A DNA stretch of 64,000 bases from Chloroflexota bacterium (lineage in GTDB: Bacteria > Chloroflexota > Anaerolineae > Anaerolineales > Villigracilaceae), in the NCBI GenBank assembly GCA_013112685.1, contig JABFGC010000002.1, positions 630,902-694,901 on the forward strand. Direction: 5' to 3'. The position numbers and the translations under genes are program-made. The notes under the pieces are model-generated. The model saw only the letters and a list, made by a program, of their open reading frames with translations, made no database searches and had not been told where the DNA came from. Below are positions 7,623-16,670 of the stretch, piece by piece. Positions within the stretch are counted from its first letter, which is position 1. Every line of letters starts with the position of its first letter.

Positions 7623-9929
7623 ATGGAAGCATATTGTATGAAGTGCAAGGCAAAACGAGAGATTAAAGACCCGGTCGCAGGCTTCAATGCCAGGGGTTCT
7701 GCGGTAACGACCGGCGTCTGTCCCGTTTGCGGCACGAAGATTTTTCGCATGGGGAAAACCGACGCCCATGAAGGTTTGACTCCGCCGCCCAAACCCGAAA
7801 AAGTGGAAACGCGCGCAGGCAAACTGGTGATTGTCGAGTCGCCCGCAAAGGCGAAGACGGTTGGGCGTTTTCTGGGCAGGGGCTACACCGTCCGCGCATC
7901 GGTGGGACACGTGCGCGATTTATTGAAATCCCAACTTTCGGTGGATGTGGAGAACAACTTCGAGCCGAAATACCGCGTGCCGAACGAAAAGAAGGAAGTT
8001 GTAAAGGAACTCAAACAACTTGCAAGGAAAGCCGAGGAAGTTTATCTCGCCACCGACCCCGACCGCGAAGGCGAATCCATTTCGTGGCATTTGATGGAAG
8101 CGGCGGAGATTGACCCCGAACGCGCCGGGCGCGTCGTCTTTCACGAGATTACCGCGCCTGCCGTCGCCGAAGCGTTTTCGCATCCGCGCAGTATTGACAT
8201 GAATTTGGTGGACGCCCAGCAGGCGCGCCGCGTACTGGACCGGCTCGTCGGCTACAGCATCAGCCCCATCCTGTGGGAAAAAGTCCGCGGGCGGCTTTCG
8301 GCGGGGCGCGTGCAGTCAGTGGCTTTGCGCCTCATCGTGGACCGCGAACGCGAGATCGAAGAATTCAAACCCGTCGAATTCTGGACCATCCACGCCGAGT
8401 TCAAACCGGAGAAACTGAAATCCACCTTCGTTGCCAAACTCATCCGGGTGGATGACCGGGAACCGGAACTGCCCAACGAGGAGTCGGTCCGGCCGCTTCT
8501 TATTGACCTCGAGACTGCTTCGTTTTCCATTACAAAGGTCAAACGCGGAGAGCGGCGGCGGAAACCCCCTGCGCCGTTCACCACGTCCACGCTCCAGCAG
8601 GAGGCTTCGCGCAAACTCGGCCTGACCGCCAAGCGCACCATGGCGCTGGCGCAGGGATTGTACGAAGGTCAGGATGTGGGCGAGGGCGGCACGACCGGTC
8701 TCATCACGTACATGCGCACTGACTCGACCAACGTCTCTGCCATTGCCCAGAACGAAGCGCGCGAGTACATTGCCGGTAAATATGGCGGGGATTTCCTGCC
8801 GTCCGAGCCGCCGGTGTACAGGACGAAATCGGTCAACGCGCAGGAAGCGCACGAAGCGATTCGTCCCACCTCAGCGATGCGCGACCCGGAGAAGGTGAAG
8901 GAATTCCTCGAGCCTGCCATGTTCAAACTGTACCGCCTCATCTGGCAGCGTTTCATCGCCTCGCAAATGGAAGCGGCGGTGTATGACACGCTTCAGGTGG
9001 AAGTGACCGGCAAGACCGCCGGGCACGAATACCTCCTGCGCGCGTCCGGTTCCTCGGTGAAATTCCCCGGCTTTTTGGTCGTGTATGAAGAGGCAAAAAG
9101 CGAGGATGCGAGGGCTGAGGACGAGGAGGAGGAAGTCAAAATTCCGGCAGGGTTGGCGGAGGGGCAAAAGCAGGAACTGGTGCGTTTGATCCCCGAACAG
9201 CACTTCACCCAGCCGCCCCCGCGCTATACCGAAGCCTCGCTGGTGCAGGCGCTGGAAGAGAACGGCATCGGACGCCCGTCCACGTATGCGCCGACGATTT
9301 CAACGATCCAACAACGCGGCTACGTGGTGCGCGAAGAGAAGCGCCTCGTTCCCACCGAAACCGGCGTTCAGGTCAACAACCTGATGATGCAATACTTCCC
9401 CGAAGTAGTGGATTTGAACTTCACCGCCCACATGGAGGAAGACCTCGACAAGATCGCTGAAGGCGAAATGGCATGGACGGACGCCATCCGCGAGTTCTAC
9501 GAACCGTTCTCGGCGGACGTGAAGAAGGCGCAGGCAGAGATGCCCGTCCACAAGACCGAGCCTGAACCGATTGGGCGCATCTGTCCCGACGACGGCGGCG
9601 AGCTGGTCATTCGGTATGGGCGGTTTGGCAAATTCATTTCGTGTTCCAACTTCCCGACCTGCCGCTACACCGAGCCGTGGCTGGAGAAGATCGGCATTTC
9701 CTGCCCCAAGGATGGCGGCGAACTCGTGGAACGCAAAACCCGCAAGGGGCGCACCTTTTACGGCTGCGCCAATTACCCGAACTGCGATTTCACGTCCTGG
9801 AAGAAACCGCTCGCCAAGCCGTGCCCGAAGTGCGGCGGTCTGCTGGTGGCGGCGAACAAGCGCGAGGCGCAATGCACGAATTGTTCCGAAATCTTCCAGT
9901 TGGAGGCGGTCGTCCCTGAGAGCGTGTGA
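7623..9929 (+). CDS. topA: DNA topoisomerase I with N-terminal DUF5679 domain
   Basis: This is a type IA topoisomerase relaxing negative supercoils. Residues 1-45 form a small Cys4 module (YCMKCKAKREI and CPVCGTKIF) matching DUF5679. The Toprim domain begins at KLVIVESPAKAKTV with DPDREGE, and the active-site Tyr lies in ITYMRTDSTN. The C-terminus carries two zinc-finger modules with spaced cysteines (SCSNFPTC and CANYPNC regions) and a final Cys4 ribbon (CPKCGG and CTNC). Total 768 residues. The fusion of DUF5679 to TopA is a feature I associate with Chloroflexota. A promoter and AT-rich spacer precede it, so it is transcribed separately from the guanylyltransferase gene. Confidence 0.96.
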   Translation: MEAYCMKCKAKREIKDPVAGFNARGSAVTTGVCPVCGTKIFRMGKTDAHEGLTPPPKPEKVETRAGKLVIVESPAKAKTVGRFLGRGYTVRASVGHVRDLLKSQLSVDVENNFEPKYRVPNEKKEVVKELKQLARKAEEVYLATDPDREGESISWHLMEAAEIDPERAGRVVFHEITAPAVAEAFSHPRSIDMNLVDAQQARRVLDRLVGYSISPILWEKVRGRLSAGRVQSVALRLIVDREREIEEFKPVEFWTIHAEFKPEKLKSTFVAKLIRVDDREPELPNEESVRPLLIDLETASFSITKVKRGERRRKPPAPFTTSTLQQEASRKLGLTAKRTMALAQGLYEGQDVGEGGTTGLITYMRTDSTNVSAIAQNEAREYIAGKYGGDFLPSEPPVYRTKSVNAQEAHEAIRPTSAMRDPEKVKEFLEPAMFKLYRLIWQRFIASQMEAAVYDTLQVEVTGKTAGHEYLLRASGSSVKFPGFLVVYEEAKSEDARAEDEEEEVKIPAGLAEGQKQELVRLIPEQHFTQPPPRYTEASLVQALEENGIGRPSTYAPTISTIQQRGYVVREEKRLVPTETGVQVNNLMMQYFPEVVDLNFTAHMEEDLDKIAEGEMAWTDAIREFYEPFSADVKKAQAEMPVHKTEPEPIGRICPDDGGELVIRYGRFGKFISCSNFPTCRYTEPWLEKIGISCPKDGGELVERKTRKGRTFYGCANYPNCDFTSWKKPLAKPCPKCGGLLVAANKREAQCTNCSEIFQLEAVVPESV

Positions 9930-10072
9930 TCGGGGACGATCATGCCGGGGGGTTGAAGCAGGCCCGGGCGGAGTCTGAGGCGGAAATTCCTTCGGAGCAA
10001 TCATTCTGCCATGCGGATAGGGATGATTACGTTGTATAATCAATCCAAAGTACACGAGCGAAGGAGTCGAAC

Positions 10073-11074
10073 ATGCAGTTCATTGTTGCCTTGCTGAAAA
10101 AGATTCCCATCCTGCCCATCGTCCTTTTTATTTTGGGACTGCTCTTGGGGCTTGCCTGGGGGTATTGGATTGACCCGGTTGAATTTAAAGACGCCACGCC
10201 ATCCCACCTCCGCGCCGATCTGCAGGAGGATTATTTGCGCATGGCGATTGACTCCTTCCTGGTGAACCAGGACCCGAACCTTGCCGTGCAGCGCTGGAAG
10301 AACCTCGGCACCGGCGCCCAGCAAGCCTATCTTAGCGTCCAGAACAACCCCGGCGCGACGAACCAGGCGGTGATCAAGTTGTACGGCGATCTGGTGACGA
10401 ATGTGCTTGCCGCGGAAGGCGAACAGCCCCCGCAGGACACCTCGGACGGCACAGCGGGAATCGGACGCACGGCGCTGATCGGGCTTGGATTGATCCTCGT
10501 GCTGGGCGTGGTTGCCGCCGGGGGGATGTATCTGTTCCGGCTGCTGGGCAAACGCGGCTCCGGCGAAGTGACCGCAGTGATGCAGGCGGCTGAGATCAAT
10601 CGAAGCGCCGCCCGCACGAATTATGAAGAACTTGGGCTTGCGCAGCCGATCACGCAGACGATGACCACCTACGTGTTGGGCGACGATCTATATGATGAGT
10701 CGTTCAGTATTGATACGCAGGCGGGCGAGTTCCTGGGCGAATACGGCGTGGGTGTTGCCGAGGTGATCGGCGTGGGCGAACCCAAGAAAGTGACCGCGCT
10801 GGAAATCTGGCTGTTCGATAAGAACGACATCAAGACCGCTACCAAGGTGTTGATGTCGCAACATGCGTTCAGCGACCTCGCCATCCGCTCGCGGCTGGAG
10901 CCAAAGGGCGAGTTGGTGCTGGTGACGCCGCAAGCGCAGATTTTGCTCGAAACCGCCACCCTGCAGCTGCTTGCAACGGTGGTTGACCTGGAATATGGAA
11001 AAAGTCCCCTGCCGGATGGAAGTTACTTTGAGCGCATCACGCTGGAACTGGCAGTCTGGCCCCGCCAGGGATGA
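10073..11074 (+). CDS. Conserved-looking membrane protein, two TM segments
   Basis: The 333 residues have an N-terminal hydrophobic anchor (about 10-27) and a second membrane segment near 140-160 (ALIGLGLILVLGVVAAGGMYL). The region between them would face outside; the C-terminal half is cytoplasmic if the N-terminus is inside. The C-terminal domain is mixed alpha/beta, with the acidic run VLGDDLYDESFSID, and no known catalytic motif. GAAGGAG precedes ATG 10073, and TATAAT at 10035-10040 is a candidate -10. It ends before an intrinsic terminator at 11165-11216, so it is a single-gene unit. I do not recognise the family. Confidence 0.6.
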   Translation: MQFIVALLKKIPILPIVLFILGLLLGLAWGYWIDPVEFKDATPSHLRADLQEDYLRMAIDSFLVNQDPNLAVQRWKNLGTGAQQAYLSVQNNPGATNQAVIKLYGDLVTNVLAAEGEQPPQDTSDGTAGIGRTALIGLGLILVLGVVAAGGMYLFRLLGKRGSGEVTAVMQAAEINRSAARTNYEELGLAQPITQTMTTYVLGDDLYDESFSIDTQAGEFLGEYGVGVAEVIGVGEPKKVTALEIWLFDKNDIKTATKVLMSQHAFSDLAIRSRLEPKGELVLVTPQAQILLETATLQLLATVVDLEYGKSPLPDGSYFERITLELAVWPRQG

Positions 11075-11164
11075 CTCCTTTACACAGCAGGGACGGCCCG
11101 CTCGGCAAGGGTATGACGCCTAATCCATCCTGAAGGGTCGGGTGCGTCATTCAATCAACAAACG

Positions 11165-11216
11165 AACCTCCTGAACAGCCTGTGCTTTCGCCGCAGAACG
11201 TTCAGGAGGTTTTTTG
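11165..11216 (+). terminator. Intrinsic terminator
   Basis: A perfect 12-bp stem, AACCTCCTGAAC with GTTCAGGAGGTT, is followed by a T-run (11210-11215) on the plus strand. It ends transcription from the gene at 10073-11074 and lies between that gene and the converging CBS gene. Confidence 0.8.
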
Positions 11217-11259
11217 TAGTAAAGGAGATTGCGGATGGGGAAGAGACCCAAGGCGCGGG

Positions 11260-11706
11260 TTACGATTGAAATCCCGAACCCATGATGTAATTTTCCAAAC
11301 CGCGGATTTCGCTGTCTTTGTTTTCCAGCACCACCGCCATCACGTCCCGCATGGAGACCAGCCCCACCAGTTGGTCGTTTTCAACGACAGGCAGGTGGCG
11401 GATTCGATATTGCCTCATCAGCGCGGCGCACTTTTCGACGCTAGTATCCATGGTGACCGTCATCATTTGGGGAGTCATCACGTCTTTGAGTTTTGTGTTT
11501 TTCGCAACGCGCCCTTCGAGTTCGCCCTTGGTCAGGTAGTCGCGTTCGGTGAAGATGCCGACGATTCTGTTCCTTTCGGTCAGCAGTACCGCGCCAACGT
11601 GCGCCTCCGCCATCAACCGGATCGCATCCAGGACGGTCTGTGAGGCGTCAATGGTGATGTTCCCGGAAAATTCCTTGGATTCGAGAAGTTTTCGGACAGT
11701 AGTCAT
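11260..11706 (-). CDS. Tandem CBS-domain protein
   Basis: The 148 residues make two CBS motifs: the first around DAIRLMAEAHVGAVLLTERNRIVGIFTERDYL, the second around VEKCAALMRQYRIRHLPVVENDQLVGLVSMRDVM. Paired CBS domains form a Bateman module that binds adenine nucleotides or related ligands. There is no attached enzyme or channel domain, so it is a stand-alone sensor whose partner is not visible here. AGGAG precedes ATG 11706. It lies just downstream of fdhA on the same strand, but the 108-base spacing and its own ribosome site do not show co-regulation. Confidence 0.9.
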   Translation of the reverse strand: MTTVRKLLESKEFSGNITIDASQTVLDAIRLMAEAHVGAVLLTERNRIVGIFTERDYLTKGELEGRVAKNTKLKDVMTPQMMTVTMDTSVEKCAALMRQYRIRHLPVVENDQLVGLVSMRDVMAVVLENKDSEIRGLENYIMGSGFQS

Positions 11707-11814
11707 GGAATAAGTCTCCTTTGGTCTTTTTTATCATAATAGAAGAAAAATGCACAAGGAGAATTTCCTATTCTCCTGTGACGATTGTCATATCGGCTTG
11801 ACGCGGCTGGATTT

Positions 11815-14714
11815 CTACGCCAGTTCCACCTTCACTGCCGTCACCTTGTAGGAGGGAATCTTCGAGACCGGGTCGAGCGAGGCGTGCGTGAGCACGTTTG
11901 CCGAGGCTTCGGGGAAGTGGAAGTTCGCATACACCATGCCGGGCGGGACGCGCTCCGTGACCCAGGCTTTGGCTTCGATACTTCCGCGCCGCGAGGTGAC
12001 GCGCACCCGGTCCCGTCCATTCAAGCCCAGTTTGTGCGCGTCATCGGGATTCACCTCCACCAGCGCCTCGTCATAAACCTGCATGATGCCCTGCGAGCGG
12101 CGGGTCATCTGCCCGCCGTGCCAGTGATACAGCACCCGCCCCGTGCTCATCACCATCGGGTAATCGTCGTCGGGTCGTTCCGCAGGCGGGACGTGGTCAA
12201 TCGGCATGAACTTGCCTTTGCCGCGCGTGAATTGTTTGGTGTGCAAAATCGGCGTGCCGGGGTGATCCGGGGATGGACAGGGGCCATTGCAGTCGTTCGC
12301 CCGCCTCCAGCCGCGCGTGGGTGATCTTTGCCGTAGGAAGGCGCGAGCGCGTTGATTTCATCCATGATCTCGGATGTGTTCCGATAACCCCATTTCGCCC
12401 ATGGCGCATCCATATCCATTCTGCGCTCACTGATCACCGACAACTGGTCACTGATCACTCTCCTGGCAATTTCCGTCGTAATCCACCAATCCGGCTTCGC
12501 ATCCCCAATCGGCTCGATGGCTTGACGCACCATCTGCACCCGTCGCTCGGTGTTGGTGAATGTGCCGGTCTTCTCTGCAAAGGATACGCCGGGCAAAAGC
12601 ACATCCGCATACGCCGATGTTTCGGAGGGGAAAATTTCCTGCAAAACGAGAAAGTCAATATTTTCCAGGCAATGACGGATGTGATTCGTATCCGGGTCGG
12701 ACATCACCGGGTCCTCGCCTAGAATGTACAGCGATTTGATCTTGCCTTCGAGGATTCCGGGCATCATTTCAGTGACGGTCAAACCGACCTTGGACGATAG
12801 ACCGTTGACGATAAACGACAGTCCATCGTCCGTCGTCCGTGGTCTATGGTCAAGCCCCCATGCTTTTCCGAATTTTTCAATCACTTCATCGCTTGTCACC
12901 GGCTGGTACGCCGGGAACACGTTCGGCAAGCCGCCCATGTCGCACGCGCCTTGCACGTTGTTCTGTCCGCGCAGGGGATTGACCCCGCCGCCGGGCTTAC
13001 CCATGTTACCTAAAAGCATTTGCAGGTTGGCAAGCGTCATCACGTTGCGGACGCCCACAATGTGCTGGGTAATGCCCATCGCCCACAGAACAGCCGTCGG
13101 CTTGGATGAGGCGATGATTTCCGCCGCTTCATAAAGTTGCTCGACGGGAACGCCCGTAATTTCCGCGACTTTCTCCGGCGGATATTGCATCACGGTCGCC
13201 TTGAATTCTTCGAAGCCTTCCGTGCGCTCGCCAATGAAGGTTCGATCCTGCCAGCCTTTTTCGAGGATGATGTGCATCAAGCCGTTGAGCAGGGGAATGT
13301 CCGTGCCGGGACGCTGGCGCAGGTGCAGCGTGGCGAACTCGGTTATGTCAATTTTGCGCGGGTCGGCAACGACCAGTTTCGCGCCTCGGAATCTAACCGC
13401 GCGGCGGATCATCGTCCCGAAAACAGGATGCTGCTCGGTGGTGTTGGAACCGATGATGAAGAACGCCTGCGCGTGTTTGGCGACATCGTCCATTGAATTG
13501 GACATCGCGCCCGAACCGAAGGAGGCAGCCAGACCGGCTACCGTGCTGGAGTGTCAGAGACGGGCGCAGTGGTCAATGTTGTTCGTCCCAATGACCTGCC
13601 GCGCCAGTTTGTTCATCAAATAATTTTCTTCGTTCAGGCATTTTGCCGAGGTGAGAAAGCCGAGCGCGTCCGCGCCGAACTTCGCGCGCGTTTCCGCAAA
13701 TTTCTTCGCCACAACGTCAAGCGCCACATCCCATTCGACATCCACCCAATCCCACTGATCACTGACCACTGATGACTGGCCACTGATGACTGATGACTGG
13801 TGACTGATCACTGATAACTGATCACTGATTACCGGCTTCTTTCCACTTTCCAACAAGTACCTTCTCACCCTCGGCTTCACCAGCCTGTCAGGATGATGAA
13901 TGTAATCGTACCCATACCGTCCCTTCACGCACAGCGCCATCCCATTGACGGACGCATTCGGATTCGACTGCACGCCGATTACCTTATTGTCCTTCACCAA
14001 TAGATCGAATTGACAACCCACGCCGCAATACGAACAGGTTGTCGTCACCTTCTTCACCTGATGCGCACGCGCGACGCCGTAATTCATCTTGTTCGAGAGC
14101 GCGCCTGTTGGACAATACGCCACACATTGACCGCACGACTCGCACCGCGCCTCCAACATCGGGACGCCTGCTCCCGCGACCATGACTTCGCTAAACCCAC
14201 GCTTTGATACGCCCCACACGTCGCGGACTTGAATCTCGGCGCACGCCGATTCGCACCTGCGGCACAGGATACACTTGTTCATGTCCACGCGGATGAAAGG
14301 ATTCGGGTCGCCGTCCACCGGGTACCGCGTCCCTTTCGCGCCCCAGGTTGGGACTTCAACCTTGTATTCATAAGCCAAATCCTGCAATTCACATTCGCCC
14401 GCCGCGTCGCAGATCAGGCAGTCCTGCGGGTGATTTGCCAGCATCAGCTCGAGCGTCAACTTGCGGTCTTTCATCACCTTCTGGCTTGCAGTTTCGATCT
14501 CCATTCCCTCCCAAACGGGCGTGACGCACGCCGCCTGCAAGAATCTCCCGCCCTTTACTTCCACGACGCACATGCGGCAATTGCCCGTCGGGTTCAAGTC
14601 CTTGTGGTAGCACAGGGTTGGGATGCGGACGTCATGTTCCTTCGCAACTTGCAGGATGGTCTTGCCGGGTTCGGTTTGGATAAGTTGACCGTTGATTTTT
14701 ATGTTCAATGTCAT
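11815..14714 (-). CDS. fdhA: Selenocysteine formate dehydrogenase, catalytic subunit
   Basis: This NAD-linked molybdo/tungsto-formate dehydrogenase alpha subunit oxidises formate to CO2. Order of domains: a 2Fe-2S ferredoxin-like N-terminus (GNCRMCVVE), the His-Cys cluster region, two 4Fe-4S ferredoxin motifs (CILCRRCESAC and CESCGQCVAYC), the bis-MGD oxidoreductase with its own 4Fe-4S motif (CSYCGVGC), and a C-terminal dinucleotide-binding domain. An in-frame TGA (13554-13556, residue about 387) falls exactly at CARL-U-HSSTVAGL, the position of active-site selenocysteine, with a SECIS-like hairpin after it. Two indels near 12335 and 12290 must be corrected to join the C-terminal part (HTKQFTRGKG to the stop). 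Three heptamer arrays are translated in frame. ATG 14714 follows an AGG motif. Confidence 0.92.
12427..12461. repeat. Heptamer array inside fdhA (TCACTGA family)
   Basis: Five 7-mers: TCACTGA, TCACCGA, CAACTGG, TCACTGA, TCACTCT. On the coding strand they are read as VISDQLSVIS at about residues 752-762 of FdhA. This is the same family as the array at 13754-13830. Confidence 0.75.
12794..12849. repeat. Heptamer array inside fdhA (TCCGTCG family)
   Basis: Eight 7-mers run from ACGATAG through TCCATCG, TCCGTCG and TCCGTGG to TCTATGG. They encode residues near 622-640 (DHRPRTTDDGLSFIVNG). The same word family recurs at 16175-16237, 30349-30411 and 35295-35322. Confidence 0.75.
13524..13556 (-). 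promoter_or_regulatory. Selenocysteine codon and bacterial SECIS-like hairpin
   Basis: On the coding strand TGA (13556-13554) is followed by 11 bases and then the stem GGTAGCC / GGCTGCC (one G-T pair) around the loop GGTCT (13524-13542). E. coli fdhF has the same 11-base spacing and an apical loop containing GGUCU. The hairpin is what SelB would bind to recode UGA as selenocysteine. Confidence 0.85.
13754..13830. repeat. Eleven-unit heptamer array inside fdhA (ACTGATC family)
   Basis: Eleven consecutive 7-mers based on ACTGATC/ACTGATG/ACTGGTG/ACTGATA. On the coding strand they are read in frame as heptapeptide repeats (SVISDQL, SVISHQS, SVISGQS, SVVSDQW) at about residues 295-320, just before the WVDVEWDVALDVV segment of the catalytic domain. 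Confidence 0.9.
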
Positions 14715-14728
14715 CTTGAGCCTCAATT

Positions 14729-14791
14729 TCGTAATCCGTAATCCGTGATACGTAATTTACGCATTACGAATTACGCTTCACGCATCACTTC
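14729..14791. repeat. Heptamer array between the NuoEF-like gene and fdhA
   Basis: Nine 7-mers: TCGTAAT, CCGTAAT, CCGTGAT, ACGTAAT, TTACGCA, TTACGAA, TTACGCT, TCACGCA, TCACTTC. The direction of the words flips in the middle, giving a foldback. The array fills the gap and runs into the last codons and stop of the upstream gene (14785). Confidence 0.85.
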
Positions 14792-16518
14792 ACTGCTTTC
14801 TCAAATTCTGATCCAAAATGCTCCATTGCCGATTTCATCGGAATTCCCACACTCTGCCCCAGCCCGCAGAAGGACGAGTCTTGCATCAGGTCTGCGAGCG
14901 ATTTCAATTCGTCCACGTCGCCGGGCTGACCTTTTCCTTCTGCCATGCGGTTTAGAATTTCCAGCGAGCGCCAGGTGCCCACGCGGCAGGGCGTGCATTT
15001 GCCGCAGGATTCCGCTGCGAAGAAATGCAGCAATTCGCGCAGCATCGCAACCACGGAAACGCTCTGGTCACAGACCAAAAATGCGCCCGCGCCGAGCGAG
15101 ATTCCCTGTTGCGCCGAAGCGTAATCAATCGGCACATCGAGCAAGGATTCGTCCACGACCATCCCCGCCGCGCCGCCGCACAGGGCAAATTTGAACGTCG
15201 AACCATCCAGCATCCCGCCGCCGAAATCTTCGATGATCTGGCGCAGGGTCAAGCCGAAGGGCGCTTCGAACAAACCGGGATTCTTCACGTGCCCCAGCGC
15301 CATGTACAGTTTCGTGCCGGGCGTTTTGTATCCCGAAAGCGACTTCCACCACTCCGCGCCGTTTTTCAAGATGTGCGGCACCGCGCAAAATGACTCAACA
15401 TTATTCACCGCCGTCGGCTGCCCGCGGAAACCGTACTGGGGCGGGTAGGGTGGACGCGGCCGCGGCTCACCGCGCTTGCCCTCCAGTGATTCGATCAATG
15501 CCGTCTCTTCGCCGCAGATGTACGCACCCGCGCCGCGGTGAACATGGATGTCGAACGAAAAGCCGCTTCCCAAAATATTTTCGCCCAAAAGATTTTTTGA
15601 CTTTGCCTGCGCGATGGCGTTTTCCAGCCGCCGCGCCTGATATTCATATTCCCCCCGGATGTAAATCCACGCCTCGGATGCGCCGCTGGCATAACCACCG
15701 ATGGCGATACCTTCGATCAGTTGATGCGGATTCGTGTCTATCAAAACGCGATCTTTGAAAATGAGCGGCTCGGATTCGTCCGCATTGCAAATGAGGTAGC
15801 GTGGAGTCCGCTTTTCGCTGGCAACGAAGCGCCACTTGCGCCCGACAGGAAAGCCCGCGCCGCCGCGCCCCTGCAAGCCTGATGCTTCCACCTCGGCAAG
15901 AGTCTCCTCAGGTGTTTTGCGGAGCGCGTTTTTCAATCCGTCGTATACGCCGTTTGCCAACGAATCTTCAATCGAATCGGGGTCAATCTTCCCGATCAAC
16001 GCCGTCATCACGCGCACTTCGCCTTTGCGGGGCTGGCTGTAATCGGTCGGCGCACCCCGCCAGCCTTCGCAGACTTTCTGAGCGTCGTCAACGTCAGCGG
16101 GTCCCGCCTGTTCGTCGTTTACCAAAACCGCAGGCGCGCGGTCACAGAGACCCAGGCAGGAGGTTCGCTCCACTGACCATGGACCATGGACCATGGACGA
16201 CCATTTGTCAATGGTCTGTCGTCCATCGTCCGTGGTCGCTCTTTTCAACCAACACACCGGTCCATCGCACACCCTCAAAATCTTCCCGCGTTCCTCGAAC
16301 GACAGCATGGAGTAGAAAGTCGCCATGCCGTACAGGCGGTGGGGAGGAAGTTTCAGCGAACGGGCGGCATCGGTCACAGAATCAACCGTCAGGGCGGAAT
16401 GATGCGTTTGAATTTCCTTCAACACTTCCAGGGCGGCTTCGCGGTCGTTCCCATGCTTCAACGCAATGTTCCGTATTTCAGGCGCGATCGGTTTGTGGAT
16501 GATGTGTTTGTTGGTCAT
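14785..16518 (-). CDS. NuoE-NuoF fusion, formate dehydrogenase diaphorase subunit
   Basis: This is the NAD(H)- and FMN-binding electron-transfer partner of FdhA. Residues 1-150 are NuoE-like with a 2Fe-2S site (Cys 84, 89, 121, 125 in CDGPVC and CLGLC). The NuoF part has GRGGAGFPVGRKW (FMN/NADH site), the ICNADESEP segment, AYICGEETALIESLEGKRGEPRP, and the 4Fe-4S motif SCGKCTPCRVG. The 577-residue fusion matches subunits of NAD-linked formate dehydrogenases and bidirectional hydrogenases. A heptamer array encodes residues 94-114, filling the loop between the two Cys pairs. The genes before and after are fdhD and fdhA. Confidence 0.93.
   Translation of the reverse strand: MTNKHIIHKPIAPEIRNIALKHGNDREAALEVLKEIQTHHSALTVDSVTDAARSLKLPPHRLYGMATFYSMLSFEERGKILRVCDGPVCWLKRATTDDGRQTIDKWSSMVHGPWSVERTSCLGLCDRAPAVLVNDEQAGPADVDDAQKVCEGWRGAPTDYSQPRKGEVRVMTALIGKIDPDSIEDSLANGVYDGLKNALRKTPEETLAEVEASGLQGRGGAGFPVGRKWRFVASEKRTPRYLICNADESEPLIFKDRVLIDTNPHQLIEGIAIGGYASGASEAWIYIRGEYEYQARRLENAIAQAKSKNLLGENILGSGFSFDIHVHRGAGAYICGEETALIESLEGKRGEPRPRPPYPPQYGFRGQPTAVNNVESFCAVPHILKNGAEWWKSLSGYKTPGTKLYMALGHVKNPGLFEAPFGLTLRQIIEDFGGGMLDGSTFKFALCGGAAGMVVDESLLDVPIDYASAQQGISLGAGAFLVCDQSVSVVAMLRELLHFFAAESCGKCTPCRVGTWRSLEILNRMAEGKGQPGDVDELKSLADLMQDSSFCGLGQSVGIPMKSAMEHFGSEFEKAVK
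16175..16237. repeat. Heptamer array inside the NuoE-like domain
   Basis: Nine 7-mers, opening with three exact copies of GACCATG, then GACGACC, ATTTGTC, AATGGTC, TGTCGTC, CATCGTC, CGTGGTC. The second half is inverse to the first. It is read in frame as DDGRQTIDKW and SSMVHGPW in the 2Fe-2S loop. Confidence 0.85.
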
Positions 16519-16607
16519 GCTGTTGCTCCATTACTATTATTCCTTGTCTTGTCAATTTAGGTAAGTTTCATTGCTCACGCCACACTGCGACATTCGTCCC
16601 TTTGTAT

Positions 16608-16623
16608 AGTGATAAATTTCACA
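16608..16623. promoter_or_regulatory. CRP/FNR-family-like operator upstream of the NuoEF-like gene
   Basis: AGTGA-N6-TCACA is a near-perfect inverted repeat matching the general CRP-family half-site spacing. It lies 90 bases upstream of the NuoE-NuoF start and downstream of fdhD, with AT-rich flanks. It suggests an internal promoter under redox or cAMP-type control, but no regulator gene is in the window. Confidence 0.4.
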
Positions 16624-16670
16624 ATCAGTTGTAAAAAAAGTATCGCAGGGTTCAACCTTGCGTTACAGCG

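Noticed and set aside
11182..11643. Plus-strand frames opposite the CBS gene
   Set aside because: They are His-rich shadows of a well supported minus-strand gene with no start signals of their own.
13505..13556. A stop or frameshift splitting fdhA into two genes
   Set aside because: Both parts are in the same frame. The TGA is at the known selenocysteine position and is followed by a hairpin matching the SECIS spacing and loop, so it is recoding, not disruption.
13754..13830. CRISPR array
   Set aside because: Units are seven bases with no spacers; no cas gene is in the window.
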